Assembly: GCF_019844075.1 (NCBI RefSeq)
Contig: NZ_CP081964.1
Span: 62,001 to 126,000 of the forward strand
Direction: 5' to 3'
Source of the DNA: Curtobacterium sp. TC1
Lineage (GTDB): Bacteria; Actinomycetota; Actinomycetes; Actinomycetales; Microbacteriaceae
Length of the DNA stretch: 64,000 nucleotides
Made by a program: the position numbers and the translations under genes. The notes under the pieces were generated by a model. It saw only the letters and a program-made list of their open reading frames with translations. It was not told the DNA's origin and ran no database searches. This document shows, in pieces, positions 17,438 to 26,059 of this stretch; within the stretch, counting starts at the first letter, position 1; each line of letters opens with the position of its first letter.

Positions 17438-17596
17438 TCACCGTGTGAACGCGATGGCCGCAGCACCGGTTGCTGCCAGGGCGGCAGTGCCGGTGACAGT
17501 CCCTGCGATCATGAGGGCACGTGCGTGTGCTGCTTCGCGGACTTCGGTGAACTGGCTGAACAGCCTCGTGGTGCTCGGGTTAGGGGTGAGTGGCAT
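17438..17596 (-). CDS. Small single-pass membrane protein
   Basis: This 52-residue protein has a polar N-terminus ('MPLTPNPSTTRLFSQFTEV') and a C-terminal membrane segment of about 22 residues rich in Ala, Gly and Thr. A strong AAAGGAG site precedes the ATG at the right distance. It lies upstream of the small protein/MarR pair on the same strand. The function is unknown. Confidence 0.6.
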   Translation of the reverse strand: MPLTPNPSTTRLFSQFTEVREAAHARALMIAGTVTGTAALAATGAAAIAFTR

Positions 17597-17832
17597 CGCC
17601 CGCTCCTTTCCATCTGGTGTGGTGGCCCGGTTCCCCGGGGATGCGTCGACCGTCCCACACTCCAGATGGTTCACGCAAGAAACTATCCGCAGAGTGTACT
17701 TTTCCCGCCATGAACGATGCGTACGTATCGAATTCGGGCTTGCGTCAGACCGGCGCTGGGACGCTGCCGTGCGCTATGCCGTGGGGTGTTAGTCGGAGCA
17801 TTGGCTCGACGAGCTGGGCTGCGCGACACGGG

Positions 17833-18147
17833 CTATCGCCCGAAGTCGTGGGTGTTGGTGTCGGTGTCGGGGGAGAGGACTGCTGCGGTTCGGCGGTCCA
17901 GTTCGCTCAGGAGCGCGGTGTCGTTGGGTTCGAGTTCGTCGTCCGGAGCGGGCTCGAGCGCGATAGCGATCGCTGGGGCAAGGAGTAGCTGCACTGTGGC
18001 GGTGGTGCCGAACAGGTCTGCGGTGGGCACCGAGACGATGTCACTGAGCCGGGCTCGGTTGAGTGCGGCGGCGTAGCGGATCACCTTGTCAGCGATCGTG
18101 TCAGCGGTCATCACCCGGATGGAGCCGCCGTAGTTGATGTACTTCAC
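17833..18147 (-). CDS. Conserved hypothetical protein, 104-residue family (copy 1)
   Basis: It starts with GTG after a GAGGAG site and opens KYINYGGSIRV. The gene at 25637-25951 encodes a homologue of the same length (KYINYAGALRV). Shared features are an Ala-rich helix with RYAAAL, SDIV/SDVV-VPTAD, a hydrophobic LLAPAIAIA stretch and EPAPDDELEP. No known domain was recognised. In both places GAF-ANTAR sequence lies upstream on the same strand, which suggests a common origin of the two blocks. Confidence 0.75.
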   Translation of the reverse strand: MKYINYGGSIRVMTADTIADKVIRYAAALNRARLSDIVSVPTADLFGTTATVQLLLAPAIAIALEPAPDDELEPNDTALLSELDRRTAAVLSPDTDTNTHDFGR

Positions 18148-18281
18148 GATTGACTCCTCGGAAGAAAAGGCCGCCCGGGGTAGGCGGCTCCGGTCAGTGC
18201 CCGGGCCGGGATGCGGTCTCCCTGACAGGTGATGGGGTTCCGCGCTCACCGGCTGCCACGTGTCGAACCGAACCGTGACGG

Positions 18282-18497
18282 TTAGGGACGCGGGTGCTCA
18301 TCGTCGGTGAGAAAGTCGGCGTAGGTGTCCTCGACTGGTGTCGGGGTTGTGGTGTCCGGGACGACGTAGATGACGTCGGTGTCAGCTCCGACGATGTCCC
18401 GTAGCCGGTGTACGGCGGCTGCTGCCGATGGTGCTTCGACGGCTGCGTGCTCGATGGTGCCGTCCTCGTCCGGTTCGTATCCTGTGCTCCAACGCAT
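18282..18497 (-). CDS. Small hypothetical protein with YADFLT tail
   Basis: The product has about 71 residues (start at ATG 18497, preceded by AAGGA; an ATG six codons earlier is possible). It begins with a Trp-containing strand and an Ala-rich helix and ends TYADFLTDDEHPRP. The YADF(F/L)T block is shared with the small proteins of the MarR cassettes. The function is unknown. Confidence 0.55.
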   Translation of the reverse strand: MRWSTGYEPDEDGTIEHAAVEAPSAAAAVHRLRDIVGADTDVIYVVPDTTTPTPVEDTYADFLTDDEHPRP

Positions 18498-18555
18498 CCA
18501 CCAATCCTTGCGCATCAGCAGGACGCTATTACTGCGGGCCGGTGATCTGCGTGGG

Positions 18556-18708
18556 TCAGGTGGTGCGGGTGGTGTGTTCGAACAGGTCGTTCAGAAGCGG
18601 CGCAGCCGTGTCGGGAGTGGAGTGTCCCTGGCGTTGCAGTTTCCGCAGCCGGCGGATCGCCACGATCCGGGCCGGTTCGACTGTGTCATCCATCTCGTAG
18701 TGGCTCAT
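18556..18708 (-). CDS. Small hypothetical protein, 50 residues
   Basis: It starts MSHYEMDDTVEPARIVAIRR. One basic amphipathic helix ('RRLRKLQRQG') is followed by an acidic-aromatic helix ('LLNDLFEH'). Codon use and composition look like a real gene, and it sits in a run of small minus-strand genes. The function is unknown. Confidence 0.5.
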   Translation of the reverse strand: MSHYEMDDTVEPARIVAIRRLRKLQRQGHSTPDTAAPLLNDLFEHTTRTT

Positions 18709-18760
18709 GCACCCGTCATACCGGGAACTACCCGACGATGTCGCAGTGGATCCTGGTTGT

Positions 18761-18961
18761 TCAGCTGCTGGGTGTTCGCATGAGGAACAGGGTCAGGGTC
18801 CCGCCGATGCAGGCGACGAGGATGAGGATCCAGGCGGCGATGGTGACCAGGCCATCCCAGGGGCTCAGGAGTAATCCGATGCCGAGCAGCAGGCAGGCGG
18901 CAGCGGCGGGAAGCACGAGTCGATGCGGCCGCCGTGTCCACATACGTCCCATGATGGCCAT
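18761..18961 (-). CDS. Small two-helix membrane protein
   Basis: This 66-residue protein has a basic N-terminus (MWTRRPHR) and two membrane helices (about 15-32 and 38-60) separated by a SPWDG turn. No family was recognised. It lies directly downstream of the frameshifted GAF-ANTAR gene on the same strand. Confidence 0.55.
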   Translation of the reverse strand: MAIMGRMWTRRPHRLVLPAAAACLLLGIGLLLSPWDGLVTIAAWILILVACIGGTLTLFLMRTPSS

Positions 18962-19028
18962 GCTACTCAGCCGTGTCCAACGGAAGACGCGTTAGCCCCG
19001 GCTGGTGGAGTTCCTTGCGGGTACGGGG

Positions 19029-19792
19029 TCAGGGTCGGTGCTTCCCGCTGCCGAGGGGTCCCGCGGACGCGGCGGTGTCCGGGGTGGGGATGGTGATGGT
19101 GCGGGCGATGACGTCGCGGGCGGTGTCGGCGATTCGGGCTTGGTGTGTGCGGGCGTAGGAGCGCAGCAGGGTGAACGCGGTGTCCATGTCGACCTGGTGG
19201 GTGTGAGCGAGGAATCCTTTGGCTTGCTCGATCGCGACGCGGCTGTTGAGTGCGTGCTGGAGCTGCGTCTCGACGAGGTTCGCGTGTTCGGTGGTGCGTT
19301 GTTGCAGGATGCTGATCGTTGCGACGTCGGTGAGTGCCCGTGCCGCGATCGCGTCGTCTTCGTTGAGTGCGCCGGGTGTCTCGCGGAACAGGTTCATCGA
19401 TCCGAGGACGGTGTCGCGCAGCCGCAGCGGGATGGAGTGCACGGAGGTGTAGCCGGCTTCCTGCGACGCTGCCGCGAACTGTGGCCACCGTCGACGCATC
19501 TCGTCGGCGTCCTGCACGGACACCGGTGACCCCGTCGTGAACGCCTCCACACACGGCCCCTCCCCGGCTTCGAGCTGCAGCAACCCGACGAGCGCGCTGC
19601 GCTCACTGGTGGAGACCACCACTTCCAGGTCCTGCGACTGGTTGACGAGCAAGATCCCGGCCGCAGTCGCGTCGAACAGCTCGGCTGCGTTGTCGACGAG
19701 GGACTGCAACAGTTCGACGATGTCGTAGTCGGCGACGAGTGTGTCGGGGTGACGAACGTTTCGACGAGTTGCTGTTCTCGGGTTCTGACCAT
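19029..19792 (-). pseudogene. GAF-ANTAR regulator with N-terminal frameshift
   Basis: Most of the protein is intact: a GAF domain ('ELFDATAAGILLVNQSQDLEVV', 'GEGPCVEAFTTGSPVSVQD') and a C-terminal ANTAR RNA-binding domain ('RVAIEQAKGFLAHTHQVDMDTAFTLLRSYAR'). The natural start lies at 19792 (ATG after AGGAAGGA) and reads VRTREQQLVETFVT. After that the frame is wrong, and the continuation 'DTLVADYDIVELLQSLV' is in another frame. The shift lies near 19745-19755. The main frame has no start of its own upstream. Either the gene is broken or the sequence has a local error. Confidence 0.7.
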
Positions 19793-19806
19793 GGCTGCTT
19801 CCTTCC

Positions 19807-20511
19807 TCAGAAGCCGGAGCCGTCGCGGTCGGTGAAGTCGACCGTGCGGTGGATCACGTCGTTTGCGAGGTCACGGACGGTGCGGCCGGCGGTGTACGCG
19901 GACGCGCGGAGGAGCAGCAGGGCGTCGTTCACGTCCGCGCCGGTCTGCGCGGCGACCATGCCCGAGGCCTGGTAGATCTCGCGCCGGGAGTAACGGCTGA
20001 CATCGTGGGCGCCGGCACCGGTGTCTTCGCGGCGGGCGAGAGCACGATGCAGCACCTGCCGGCTGACGGCTTCAGTGAGCGCGGCCGCATCTGCGACGAC
20101 GTCTCCGGCAAGGGCAGTAGCGGCTCGGTTGTACAGGTCAACAGTGCCGATGTTGAGCGTGCCGACATGCATCGGGAACGCGAACACCGCGCCGAGGTGA
20201 ATGACCTGGAGCGCCATCAACGTGACCGGCCACTGCTCAGACGTCGATGCCTGCAGATCCGGCTCGAGCACCGGCAGCCGAGACCGCATCGCGTCCCAGG
20301 ACGGACCTTCCCCCAGGTCGAACTGGATCTCATCCAACCGGACTGCCGTCGAGTCGCTCGCACACACGGTCTCAGGCCCGAAGGGCTCACCAAGCGTCGA
20401 GATAGCAACGCCGGTCACCGGCAACGCCGACAGGAACGGTGCGCACAGGTCATCCTGATCGCCGGCGCCGTACAGCGCAGCGACCGCGTCGATGAACCCC
20501 TCGTCGCTCAT
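19807..20511 (-). CDS. GAF-ANTAR regulator
   Basis: The 234-residue protein has a divergent GAF domain ('GVAISTLGEPFGPETVCASD', 'FDLGEGPSWDAMRSRLPVLEPDL') and an ANTAR domain at the C-terminus ('REIYQASGMVAAQTGADVNDALLLLRASAY'). ANTAR proteins bind paired hairpins in RNA and prevent termination, in response to a GAF-bound signal. It stands directly upstream of the frameshifted GAF-ANTAR gene. ATG 20511 was chosen; a TTG 33 bases upstream is possible. A short frame with a strong GGGGAGG site upstream (about 20510-20567) ends on the ATG and could be a leader peptide. Confidence 0.82.
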   Translation of the reverse strand: MSDEGFIDAVAALYGAGDQDDLCAPFLSALPVTGVAISTLGEPFGPETVCASDSTAVRLDEIQFDLGEGPSWDAMRSRLPVLEPDLQASTSEQWPVTLMALQVIHLGAVFAFPMHVGTLNIGTVDLYNRAATALAGDVVADAAALTEAVSRQVLHRALARREDTGAGAHDVSRYSRREIYQASGMVAAQTGADVNDALLLLRASAYTAGRTVRDLANDVIHRTVDFTDRDGSGF

Positions 20512-20859
20512 CGCCCGAACCCGCAGCCGCAGGTCGCGCTCCAACCGGACGGTGACACAGCCATCACGAACCTCCCCTGCTCAGAGCGCAGTGCTAGGTC
20601 CGGGCAAACGACTCAATACGCACGCTACCTCGCACCTCACCTCCCGCGACACGATCCACCCGAGGTTGCGCATGGTGGCTCAACCGACGCCCAACATACG
20701 GGGCGAGCCCGATCGGCTTTCGGGCGGTGTTGCTCGAGGGTGGGAATGAGTGGTGGTGGCGTATCCGGTTAGGTCGGTGTGGTGCTGCCGGGTTCGCTCC
20801 GAGTGCCCGCGGCGCGTTATGGTCCCCGTCGCGGTCGTCGCGGTCGTCGCGGTTGTGCG
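20512..20859. other. Divergent gap
   Basis: This is the region between the minus-strand GAF-ANTAR gene and the plus-strand gene at 20860. It holds the possible leader frame next to the GAF-ANTAR start and a GTCGCGGTC-type direct repeat near 20828-20850. No gene was recognised. Confidence 0.3.
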
Positions 20860-21282
20860 ATGCCTTTGCGGGGGAGTGGGGGTGGGTCGGTGGTGACGGG
20901 AGTGCGCTGGGAGGTGCGGTGTGCTTGGCATGATTGCCGGCCCCCGGGAGTGGTTGCGGTTTCGTTTCGTCCGCACGCGGTGGGGCCGTCGGGGTGGGCG
21001 TTGACGGTGTGTGAGCATCATGCTGTCCCGGTTCCCGAGAGCGCGGCTGGGCAGGGATGGGGTGTTGGTGTGAACGCGTTGCGGTTGCGGGGACGGTCGG
21101 AGACGGAGTGGGACATCATCGAGAGCCTGACGGACCGGATCGTCGGCCGGGTGATTCTCGAGAACGGAGCGTTTTTCCTCACCGATGTTGGCGGTGAAAC
21201 CGAGGTCGGCGCGTTCTACCGCCTCGAGCAAACCGTGCCGGCTGCGGCGGCCGTCCTCGGGGGAGGCTTTCTCGATCCGTGA
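20860..21282 (+). CDS. Hypothetical protein with possible zinc-ribbon
   Basis: The product has about 140 residues, with ATG 20860 or GTG 20893 as start. The N-terminal half has CAWHDC and later CEHH, a spacing that could bind zinc. The C-terminal half has regular strands and helices ('ETEWDIIESLTDRIVGRVILENGAFFLTD', 'GAFYRLEQTV'). No known family. It directly precedes the AraC-type gene and may belong with it. Confidence 0.55.
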   Translation: MPLRGSGGGSVVTGVRWEVRCAWHDCRPPGVVAVSFRPHAVGPSGWALTVCEHHAVPVPESAAGQGWGVGVNALRLRGRSETEWDIIESLTDRIVGRVILENGAFFLTDVGGETEVGAFYRLEQTVPAAAAVLGGGFLDP

Positions 21283-21315
21283 CCGTGGTTGGTGGGCTGG
21301 GTCTACGGTCGGTTC

Positions 21316-21705
21316 ATGTCGACGTCGTCGGACGAGCTTGCAGCGGTGGGGATCGATGTTGGCGCGCAGAAGCCGGCGGTGGCTCGAGCGTTGGAATGTA
21401 TCGGGTCGCGGTATCGGGGGCGGCTGACGGCGCCGGAGATCGCGGCGGCGAGCGGCTACAGCAAACGGGGCCTGCAGGAAGCGTTCCAGCGGGATCTGGG
21501 GATGCCGCCCTCCCTCGTAGTCCGGGTGCTGCGGTTGCATCGGGCACGACAGATGATCCTCGCGAACCCGTATCAGCCGGTCGGAACGGCCGCGGCGGCG
21601 AGTGGGATTGCGCACTTCGGCCGGTTCTCCGCCTACTACCGGGGCCAGTACGGTGAGACACCGTCCGAGACCGCACACGCTGCACGCGCCCAGTTGCCGG
21701 CCTGA
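21316..21705 (+). CDS. Short AraC-type DNA-binding protein
   Basis: This 129-residue protein consists almost only of an AraC/XylS double helix-turn-helix: 'LTAPEIAAASGYSKRGLQEAFQRDLGMPPSLVVRVLRL' and 'GTAAAASGIAHFGRFSAYYRGQYGETPSE'. The usual N-terminal sensing domain is absent; the first 40 residues are too few. Either it is a natural stand-alone regulator or the rest has been lost. The end of the AraC protein at 24289-25242 is similar in style. Confidence 0.7.
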   Translation: MSTSSDELAAVGIDVGAQKPAVARALECIGSRYRGRLTAPEIAAASGYSKRGLQEAFQRDLGMPPSLVVRVLRLHRARQMILANPYQPVGTAAAASGIAHFGRFSAYYRGQYGETPSETAHAARAQLPA

Positions 21706-22304
21706 CGGCTCCAGCGAGTGCCCTGGAGTTGCGGCTGCCGGACATGCCAGCGGCCGTGCATCCCCGCCAGTACGGGGCGGGCGGGCCATCCCTCCCTTGT
21801 GGGACTCACCGGTCCACCCGGCGAGTGTTTGAGTCGGTCTCACGGACGTGGACAGGGAAGCCGCGGCCGGCGGGGATGCCTCGACAGGATCGAGCGGGGG
21901 ATGTCTGGCTGTCTTCGGGTGGCAGCCAGACACACCCCTCGGCTGGCCTCGACGTCCTCTGGAGTGCTGACTTGTCAGCACATGCGCGTGGTCGCATCGT
22001 TGATGGTGCGTCTCCTGTTCGGGTCAGGATGTGGCGTGTGCGGGATGTCGGTGGCGTGTGGTGCGTGGCCGACATCCCGAACCTCTTCCGGGGAGCCGGT
22101 CAGCAGGTTCCGCCGGCACCAGGTCGGTTCTACGCTGTGTGGAGCGCTCCGCGGCAGTGATGCTGCGTGACACTCGAAGGTCTCCCATCGGTTGAGTCGG
22201 CGCTCCGGTCCGCAACCATCGTCGCGGAAGAAGGCACCATCGACGATGGTTGATCTGGCGCGACCAGCGCCGTTCAGTTGGCCACTTGGTCCTCGGCAGC
22301 CGTT
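21706..22304. other. Gap with two perfect hairpins, no convincing gene
   Basis: Plus-strand frames are open here but have shadow-like composition. Two inverted repeats stand out: GTCTGGCTG (21903-21911) with CAGCCAGAC (21923-21931), and CGGGATGTCGG (22041-22051) with CCGACATCCCG (22069-22079). They may be terminators, protein sites or part of an RNA. Confidence 0.35.
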
Positions 22305-22635
22305 TCAGCTGTCAGCGCGGGGGAGCGCGAGGGTCAGATCCGCTGCTTCGCCTCGAGCGAGCGCTCGGTACACGGTGGCGCGGGCGACGTCGAACAGTTC
22401 TGCGAGCTCGCCGGTCGTGTAGTCGCCGGATCGGTGCATCGACACCAGGAGCGCTTCGCGCTTGTCGGAGAGCTTGGGCTTCCGGCCTTGAGCCGGTTCT
22501 TCGTTCGGGCGGTGGCCATGCCCTCCGTGGTGTGGGCACTGACGAGGTTCGCGTCGAACTCAGTGAACACCGACAGCATGCCGAAGATCATGCGCTCCAT
22601 CGGGGCGAGGGGGTCGTACACGGATCCGTTGGGCA
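22305..22635 (-). pseudogene. Serine resolvase remnant, truncated and frameshifted
   Basis: The readable part starts in the middle of a resolvase ('NGSVYDPLAPMERMIFGMLSVFTEFDANL...TREG-like MATARTKNRLK') and, after one missing base near 22485, continues in another frame as 'RKPKLSDKREALLVSMHRSG' and 'ELAELFDVARATVYRAL', the C-terminal helix-turn-helix. The catalytic N-terminal third with the active Ser is absent. It is clearly dead. Confidence 0.75.
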
Positions 22636-23104
22636 GCGTCCTCCCGCGCATCTGCACACGGACAGCACTCCGAGGAGTCCTATCGCAACGCTGGCGACGC
22701 TGAGGAGCGTGCCCCATCCCGCGATGGTGAACTTGCCCGCGCGGTCGTCGCGCGCGAAACCGTTTTGCCCGCCATCACCGAACACGCATAGGACCGCAAG
22801 AGGGAGGGCGCATCAACACTTCGTCCTGGAGCCCTGTACTCCACTGCGCTGGCGCTGACTTGTGCGCTGCTCCTGTGCTCGTACCCATCTGATGCGAGAA
22901 CGGTGCGGTCGGGTGCTGGACCGTTCGGGTCGCGACGGGGCCCGACGAAGGCCAGCTCACCACTGCGACCCTGGCGGGCGGGAAGCGAGGCCACACCTCT
23001 CCGGCTCAATCCCAGAGTCCAGCGTCATGCGTCCCCTGCGACGAGTCAGTAATCGGTGCCAGCGTCAGCGCCCCTCGCCCCTTGCGCAAGAGGAGGGTTT
23101 CGAG
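22636..23104. other. Mosaic gap with a membrane-protein scrap
   Basis: On the minus strand at about 22657-22737 a hydrophobic reading ('FTIAGWGTLLSVASVAIGLL') looks like a fragment of a membrane protein joined to the resolvase remnant. The rest, to the end of the dehydrogenase gene, shows no gene. Confidence 0.3.
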
Positions 23105-24016
23105 CTACCGGCGGAGCTGTTGGTGTGCGCGCTCTTCGAGCAGTCGTACTGCGAGGAGCTCGCCGAGTGCGTCGCCGTACCGATCCAGGGCTGCTCGGTG
23201 AAGCGCGGCCGAGGCATCGAGCACCGGGCTGTCGACGCCGCTGTCTGCTCGCAGGGATGCGACGGTGTCCAGCTCTTCGACAACACGGTCGATGCCGAAG
23301 GTGGTGAGGTAGTCCCCGTCCAAGAGTCGGTCGGCGTCGTGTTCGAGGAATCGGCTCGACCCGGCGCTGACGCGGAGCAACCGGTGCAGGTGCTCGGTCG
23401 GGATGCCCAGCTTGGCGCCGATCAGCATCGCCTCGGACGCGGCGGCGGCGTTCGCGAACCACAGCGCGTTGGCGAGGAGCTTCACGATCTGGCCGTCCTC
23501 GACGCGGTCACCGACACGGCGAATCCGGTCGACCGCCGCGAGGTGCTCAAGGATCGGGATCGCACGCTCGACCGCCATGTCGGCACCGCTGACGAAGAAC
23601 CCCAGCTCCGTGGCTGCTGCTTCTGCAGGTGAACCACCCATCGGCGCGCTCACCACCTGCACGCCCCAAACGGCCGCGTCCTGCGCGAGCGACATCGTCG
23701 TCGCCGGCGACCCGGAGGTGCAATCGATCCACAGCGAGCCCGCCTGAAGCAACGGCAGGGCTGAACGGGCGACGACATCGAGATCCCGAGGGCCCGGGAG
23801 TACCGTGACGAGGACTCCGCACGACCCCGCGAGGTCCTCAACCGAGTCACACCGCTCGATCCCGTCGCCCTCGATGGCACGCATCCGACCGGGATCGGTG
23901 TCGTGGACCGCGATCGCGAACGATCGCTGCAACGCCCGAGCGATCGGCGCGCCCATCCGCCCGACACCGACAACCCCGATCCGTCCCGTGCCCATCATGG
24001 GGTCTGCTGCGTCCAT
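23105..24016 (-). CDS. NAD(P)-dependent 3-hydroxyisobutyrate dehydrogenase-like enzyme
   Basis: The 303-residue enzyme has an N-terminal Rossmann motif GVVGVGRMG and the beta-hydroxyacid dehydrogenase order: substrate-binding DCTSGSP, catalytic region 'VSAPMGGSPAEA' and 'GQIVKLLANALWFAN', in which the Lys is the usual catalytic base. The all-helical C-terminal domain is complete. It oxidises or reduces a short beta-hydroxy acid or aldehyde; the substrate is not known. ATG 24016 has a weak ribosome site, and starts at 24001 or 23998 are possible. It is divergent from the AraC gene at 24289, which may control it. Confidence 0.8.
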   Translation of the reverse strand: MDAADPMMGTGRIGVVGVGRMGAPIARALQRSFAIAVHDTDPGRMRAIEGDGIERCDSVEDLAGSCGVLVTVLPGPRDLDVVARSALPLLQAGSLWIDCTSGSPATTMSLAQDAAVWGVQVVSAPMGGSPAEAAATELGFFVSGADMAVERAIPILEHLAAVDRIRRVGDRVEDGQIVKLLANALWFANAAAASEAMLIGAKLGIPTEHLHRLLRVSAGSSRFLEHDADRLLDGDYLTTFGIDRVVEELDTVASLRADSGVDSPVLDASAALHRAALDRYGDALGELLAVRLLEERAHQQLRR

Positions 24017-24288
24017 GAGCCCACTCTGTCCCACGCAGCAAGCCACCGCATCCGCCCCGCCCGGGCATGCGGGCACCGGGCACCGGGCACCGGTCGAAGT
24101 GTGCACGAGGAGGGCACGAGATGACGAACTGCGTGCCGCCAGCGATGCCTCGCAGCCTGCCCTTTCTGCATCGGCCTACGCCAGACCCGCAGCGTTGAGC
24201 GCTGCGAGCAGTCCCAGACGCCTTCACGCTACGACGCCGCCCGGTGCCCTTTAGACGGCTCGTCGTTCCCGCGGGCAGACTGAAGAGC

Positions 24289-25242
24289 ATGATGCACGAC
24301 TTCCGACGGGACGCGATGTCGGGCAATCTTGGTGATTTTGAGAGCCGCCTGGCCGAACTCTTCGGGCGATCCCCAGGCGGTGACGTCACGAACCGTGTCG
24401 AGTTGCGGCGCGCCGGCGATGACACTGTCTCGATCACCAGGGTGCTGTGTGAAGGCCGCCGCCGTGGCACGCTCGAGCAGCACACGCACCATCTGCTCGT
24501 CATCGTCGGTGACGGCGAAGCGGCGTTCACCCCCGAGGACGGGGCAACGGTCATCGGCCTCCCAAACGCACCGGTTTTGCTGAGCGGTGGGCACCGGTAC
24601 GCCTACGACGTGTCCGCTACCCGGTTCACGTTGCTGCAGATCTCCAGCAACTTCGTCCGAAATCGCGCTGCGCAGCGCGGTGTCGTCATCGGTATCGGCG
24701 CGGTGTTCTCGCAACCGGCAACGGACACCGATCGGCTCTCCCTGATGTCGCTTGTTCCCGAGCTCGGCGCGGAGATTGCGTCTGCGGACACTGATGCGCT
24801 TGCCCGCATTGACATCGCGAACACGGCCGCGGATGCGCTTCTGCAGGCGCTGCACGTCGTGGAAACCGAGGCGGGGTTGTCGGCGCATGTCGCGGCAGCG
24901 GAAGCGTGGATCCGTACACGGCTGCGTGAGGACATCACGACCGGTGACATCGCTGCAGCGGTGGGGATCAGCGTGCGGACGCTGCAGGAAGTGTTTCGGC
25001 GAGAGTTGAACCAGACGCCGACCGCGTTTCTGCGGGCGCAACGCTTGGAGCGGGTTCGGGAGGCGCTGCTTGACCCGGCTGACGGAGTCACCGTGAGTGG
25101 GGTCGCACGCGAGTGGGGGTTCCGGCACGGCGGCCGGTTCTCCGAGGCCTACAACGACCGGTTCGGGGAATTTCCTCGCATCACCCTCTCCCGTAGCAGG
25201 CGCCGGGCAGCGCACGCCGACGTTCACCGACCGGTCCGCTGA
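24289..25242 (+). CDS. AraC-family regulator
   Basis: The 317-residue protein has an N-terminal AraC-binding-like domain ('LEQHTHHLLVIVGDGEAAF') and a C-terminal double helix-turn-helix ('ITTGDIAAAVGISVRTLQEVFRRELNQTPTAFLRAQRL' and 'GVAREWGFRHGGRFSEAYNDRFGEFP'). The layout is that of the AraC_binding_2 type found in many actinobacteria. ATG 24289 was chosen (GAAGAG upstream); ATG 24316 is an alternative. It is divergent from the dehydrogenase gene, its most likely target. Confidence 0.82.
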   Translation: MMHDFRRDAMSGNLGDFESRLAELFGRSPGGDVTNRVELRRAGDDTVSITRVLCEGRRRGTLEQHTHHLLVIVGDGEAAFTPEDGATVIGLPNAPVLLSGGHRYAYDVSATRFTLLQISSNFVRNRAAQRGVVIGIGAVFSQPATDTDRLSLMSLVPELGAEIASADTDALARIDIANTAADALLQALHVVETEAGLSAHVAAAEAWIRTRLREDITTGDIAAAVGISVRTLQEVFRRELNQTPTAFLRAQRLERVREALLDPADGVTVSGVAREWGFRHGGRFSEAYNDRFGEFPRITLSRSRRRAAHADVHRPVR

Positions 25243-25263
25243 GAGGTGATCGTGCTTTCGCAT

Positions 25264-25297
25264 GCTGATGGCCCGCCACCTGTGGCGGGCCATCAGC
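25264..25297. terminator. Strong hairpin between convergent araC and csbD genes
   Basis: A perfect 15-bp stem (25264-25278 with 25283-25297, GCTGATGGCCCGCCA) has a 4-base loop. It lies between the ends of two convergent genes and can serve both. No T run follows on either side. Confidence 0.65.
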
Positions 25298-25311
25298 CTG
25301 TTCGACGCTGC

Positions 25312-25482
25312 TTACTTGAAGGCGTCCTTGACGTCTTCGCCAGCCTTCTTCGCCGACGCTGAGGCCTGGTCCTTCTGGCCGTCGGCCTGGAGGCTGTCGT
25401 CACCCTTGTGCTCACCGACGGTCTCCTTCGCCTTTCCGGCGAGGTCCTGCCCGGCGTTCTTGATCTTGTCGTAGAGTCCCAT
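25312..25482 (-). CDS. CsbD-family stress protein
   Basis: This 56-residue hydrophilic protein has the CsbD pattern: 'IKNAGQDLAGKAKETVGEHKGDDSLQ' with regular Lys/Ala/Gly helices. In Bacillus csbD belongs to the general stress regulon; the molecular role is not known. The ribosome site GGAGGAGGAA just before the ATG is unusually rich, suggesting high expression. Confidence 0.88.
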   Translation of the reverse strand: MGLYDKIKNAGQDLAGKAKETVGEHKGDDSLQADGQKDQASASAKKAGEDVKDAFK

Positions 25483-25636
25483 GTGTTCCTCCTCCGCGAA
25501 CGGTCCGCAGAAGCGGTCCGCTAACCCCGGGAGGTCAGCGCCTCACCACCGCTGCCCGGACGGGCCGGGATCGAGCGGCGCTCTCCCGGCCCGTTCTTCT
25601 GCGATCACCGAAGACTGCTTCCGGCGCTGAGCTGGG

Positions 25637-25951
25637 TCAATGGTCCGAGGCGGCGGGGAATTCGCGTGCATCGAACGACAGCACTGCGAGAGTGCGACGC
25701 TGCAGCTCGAGCAGCAGCGCGGCATCTTCCGGTTCGAGTTCATCGTCCGGTGCCGGTTCGATCGCCACTGCAATCGCCGGCGCGAGCAGCACGTCGACAC
25801 TTGCCGCTGCACCGTACTGGTCAGCGGTGGGCACCGTGACGACATCGCTTAACCGGCTCTGGTGCAGTGCGGCAGCGTAGCGGATGACCGCCGCGGCGAT
25901 CGCGTCCCCGGTAATCACTCGGAGCGCACCCGCGTAGTTGATGTACTTCAT
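25637..25951 (-). CDS. Conserved hypothetical protein, 104-residue family (copy 2)
   Basis: It opens KYINYAGALRVITGDAIAA and has the same length and block order as the protein at 17833-18147 (RYAAAL, SDVVTVPTAD, LLAPAIAVA, EPAPDDELEP). The start is ATG 25951 with GGGGAG upstream. Directly upstream on the same strand is an ANTAR remnant, parallel to copy 1. The function is unknown. Confidence 0.75.
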   Translation of the reverse strand: MKYINYAGALRVITGDAIAAAVIRYAAALHQSRLSDVVTVPTADQYGAAASVDVLLAPAIAVAIEPAPDDELEPEDAALLLELQRRTLAVLSFDAREFPAASDH

Positions 25952-26059
25952 GGACGGCTCCCCGGTGGTGTGGAGCAACCGTCCGGATGACGGCTCCTGA
26001 TGGTGGGCGACAGTAAGCCGCGGCGCCCGATGCCACGGTCAAGGATCGCGCACGGCGGC

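Noticed and set aside
21718..22170. Plus-strand frame rich in Cys, Arg and Ser
   Set aside because: Composition is shadow-like, competing frames are equally open, and no family is visible.
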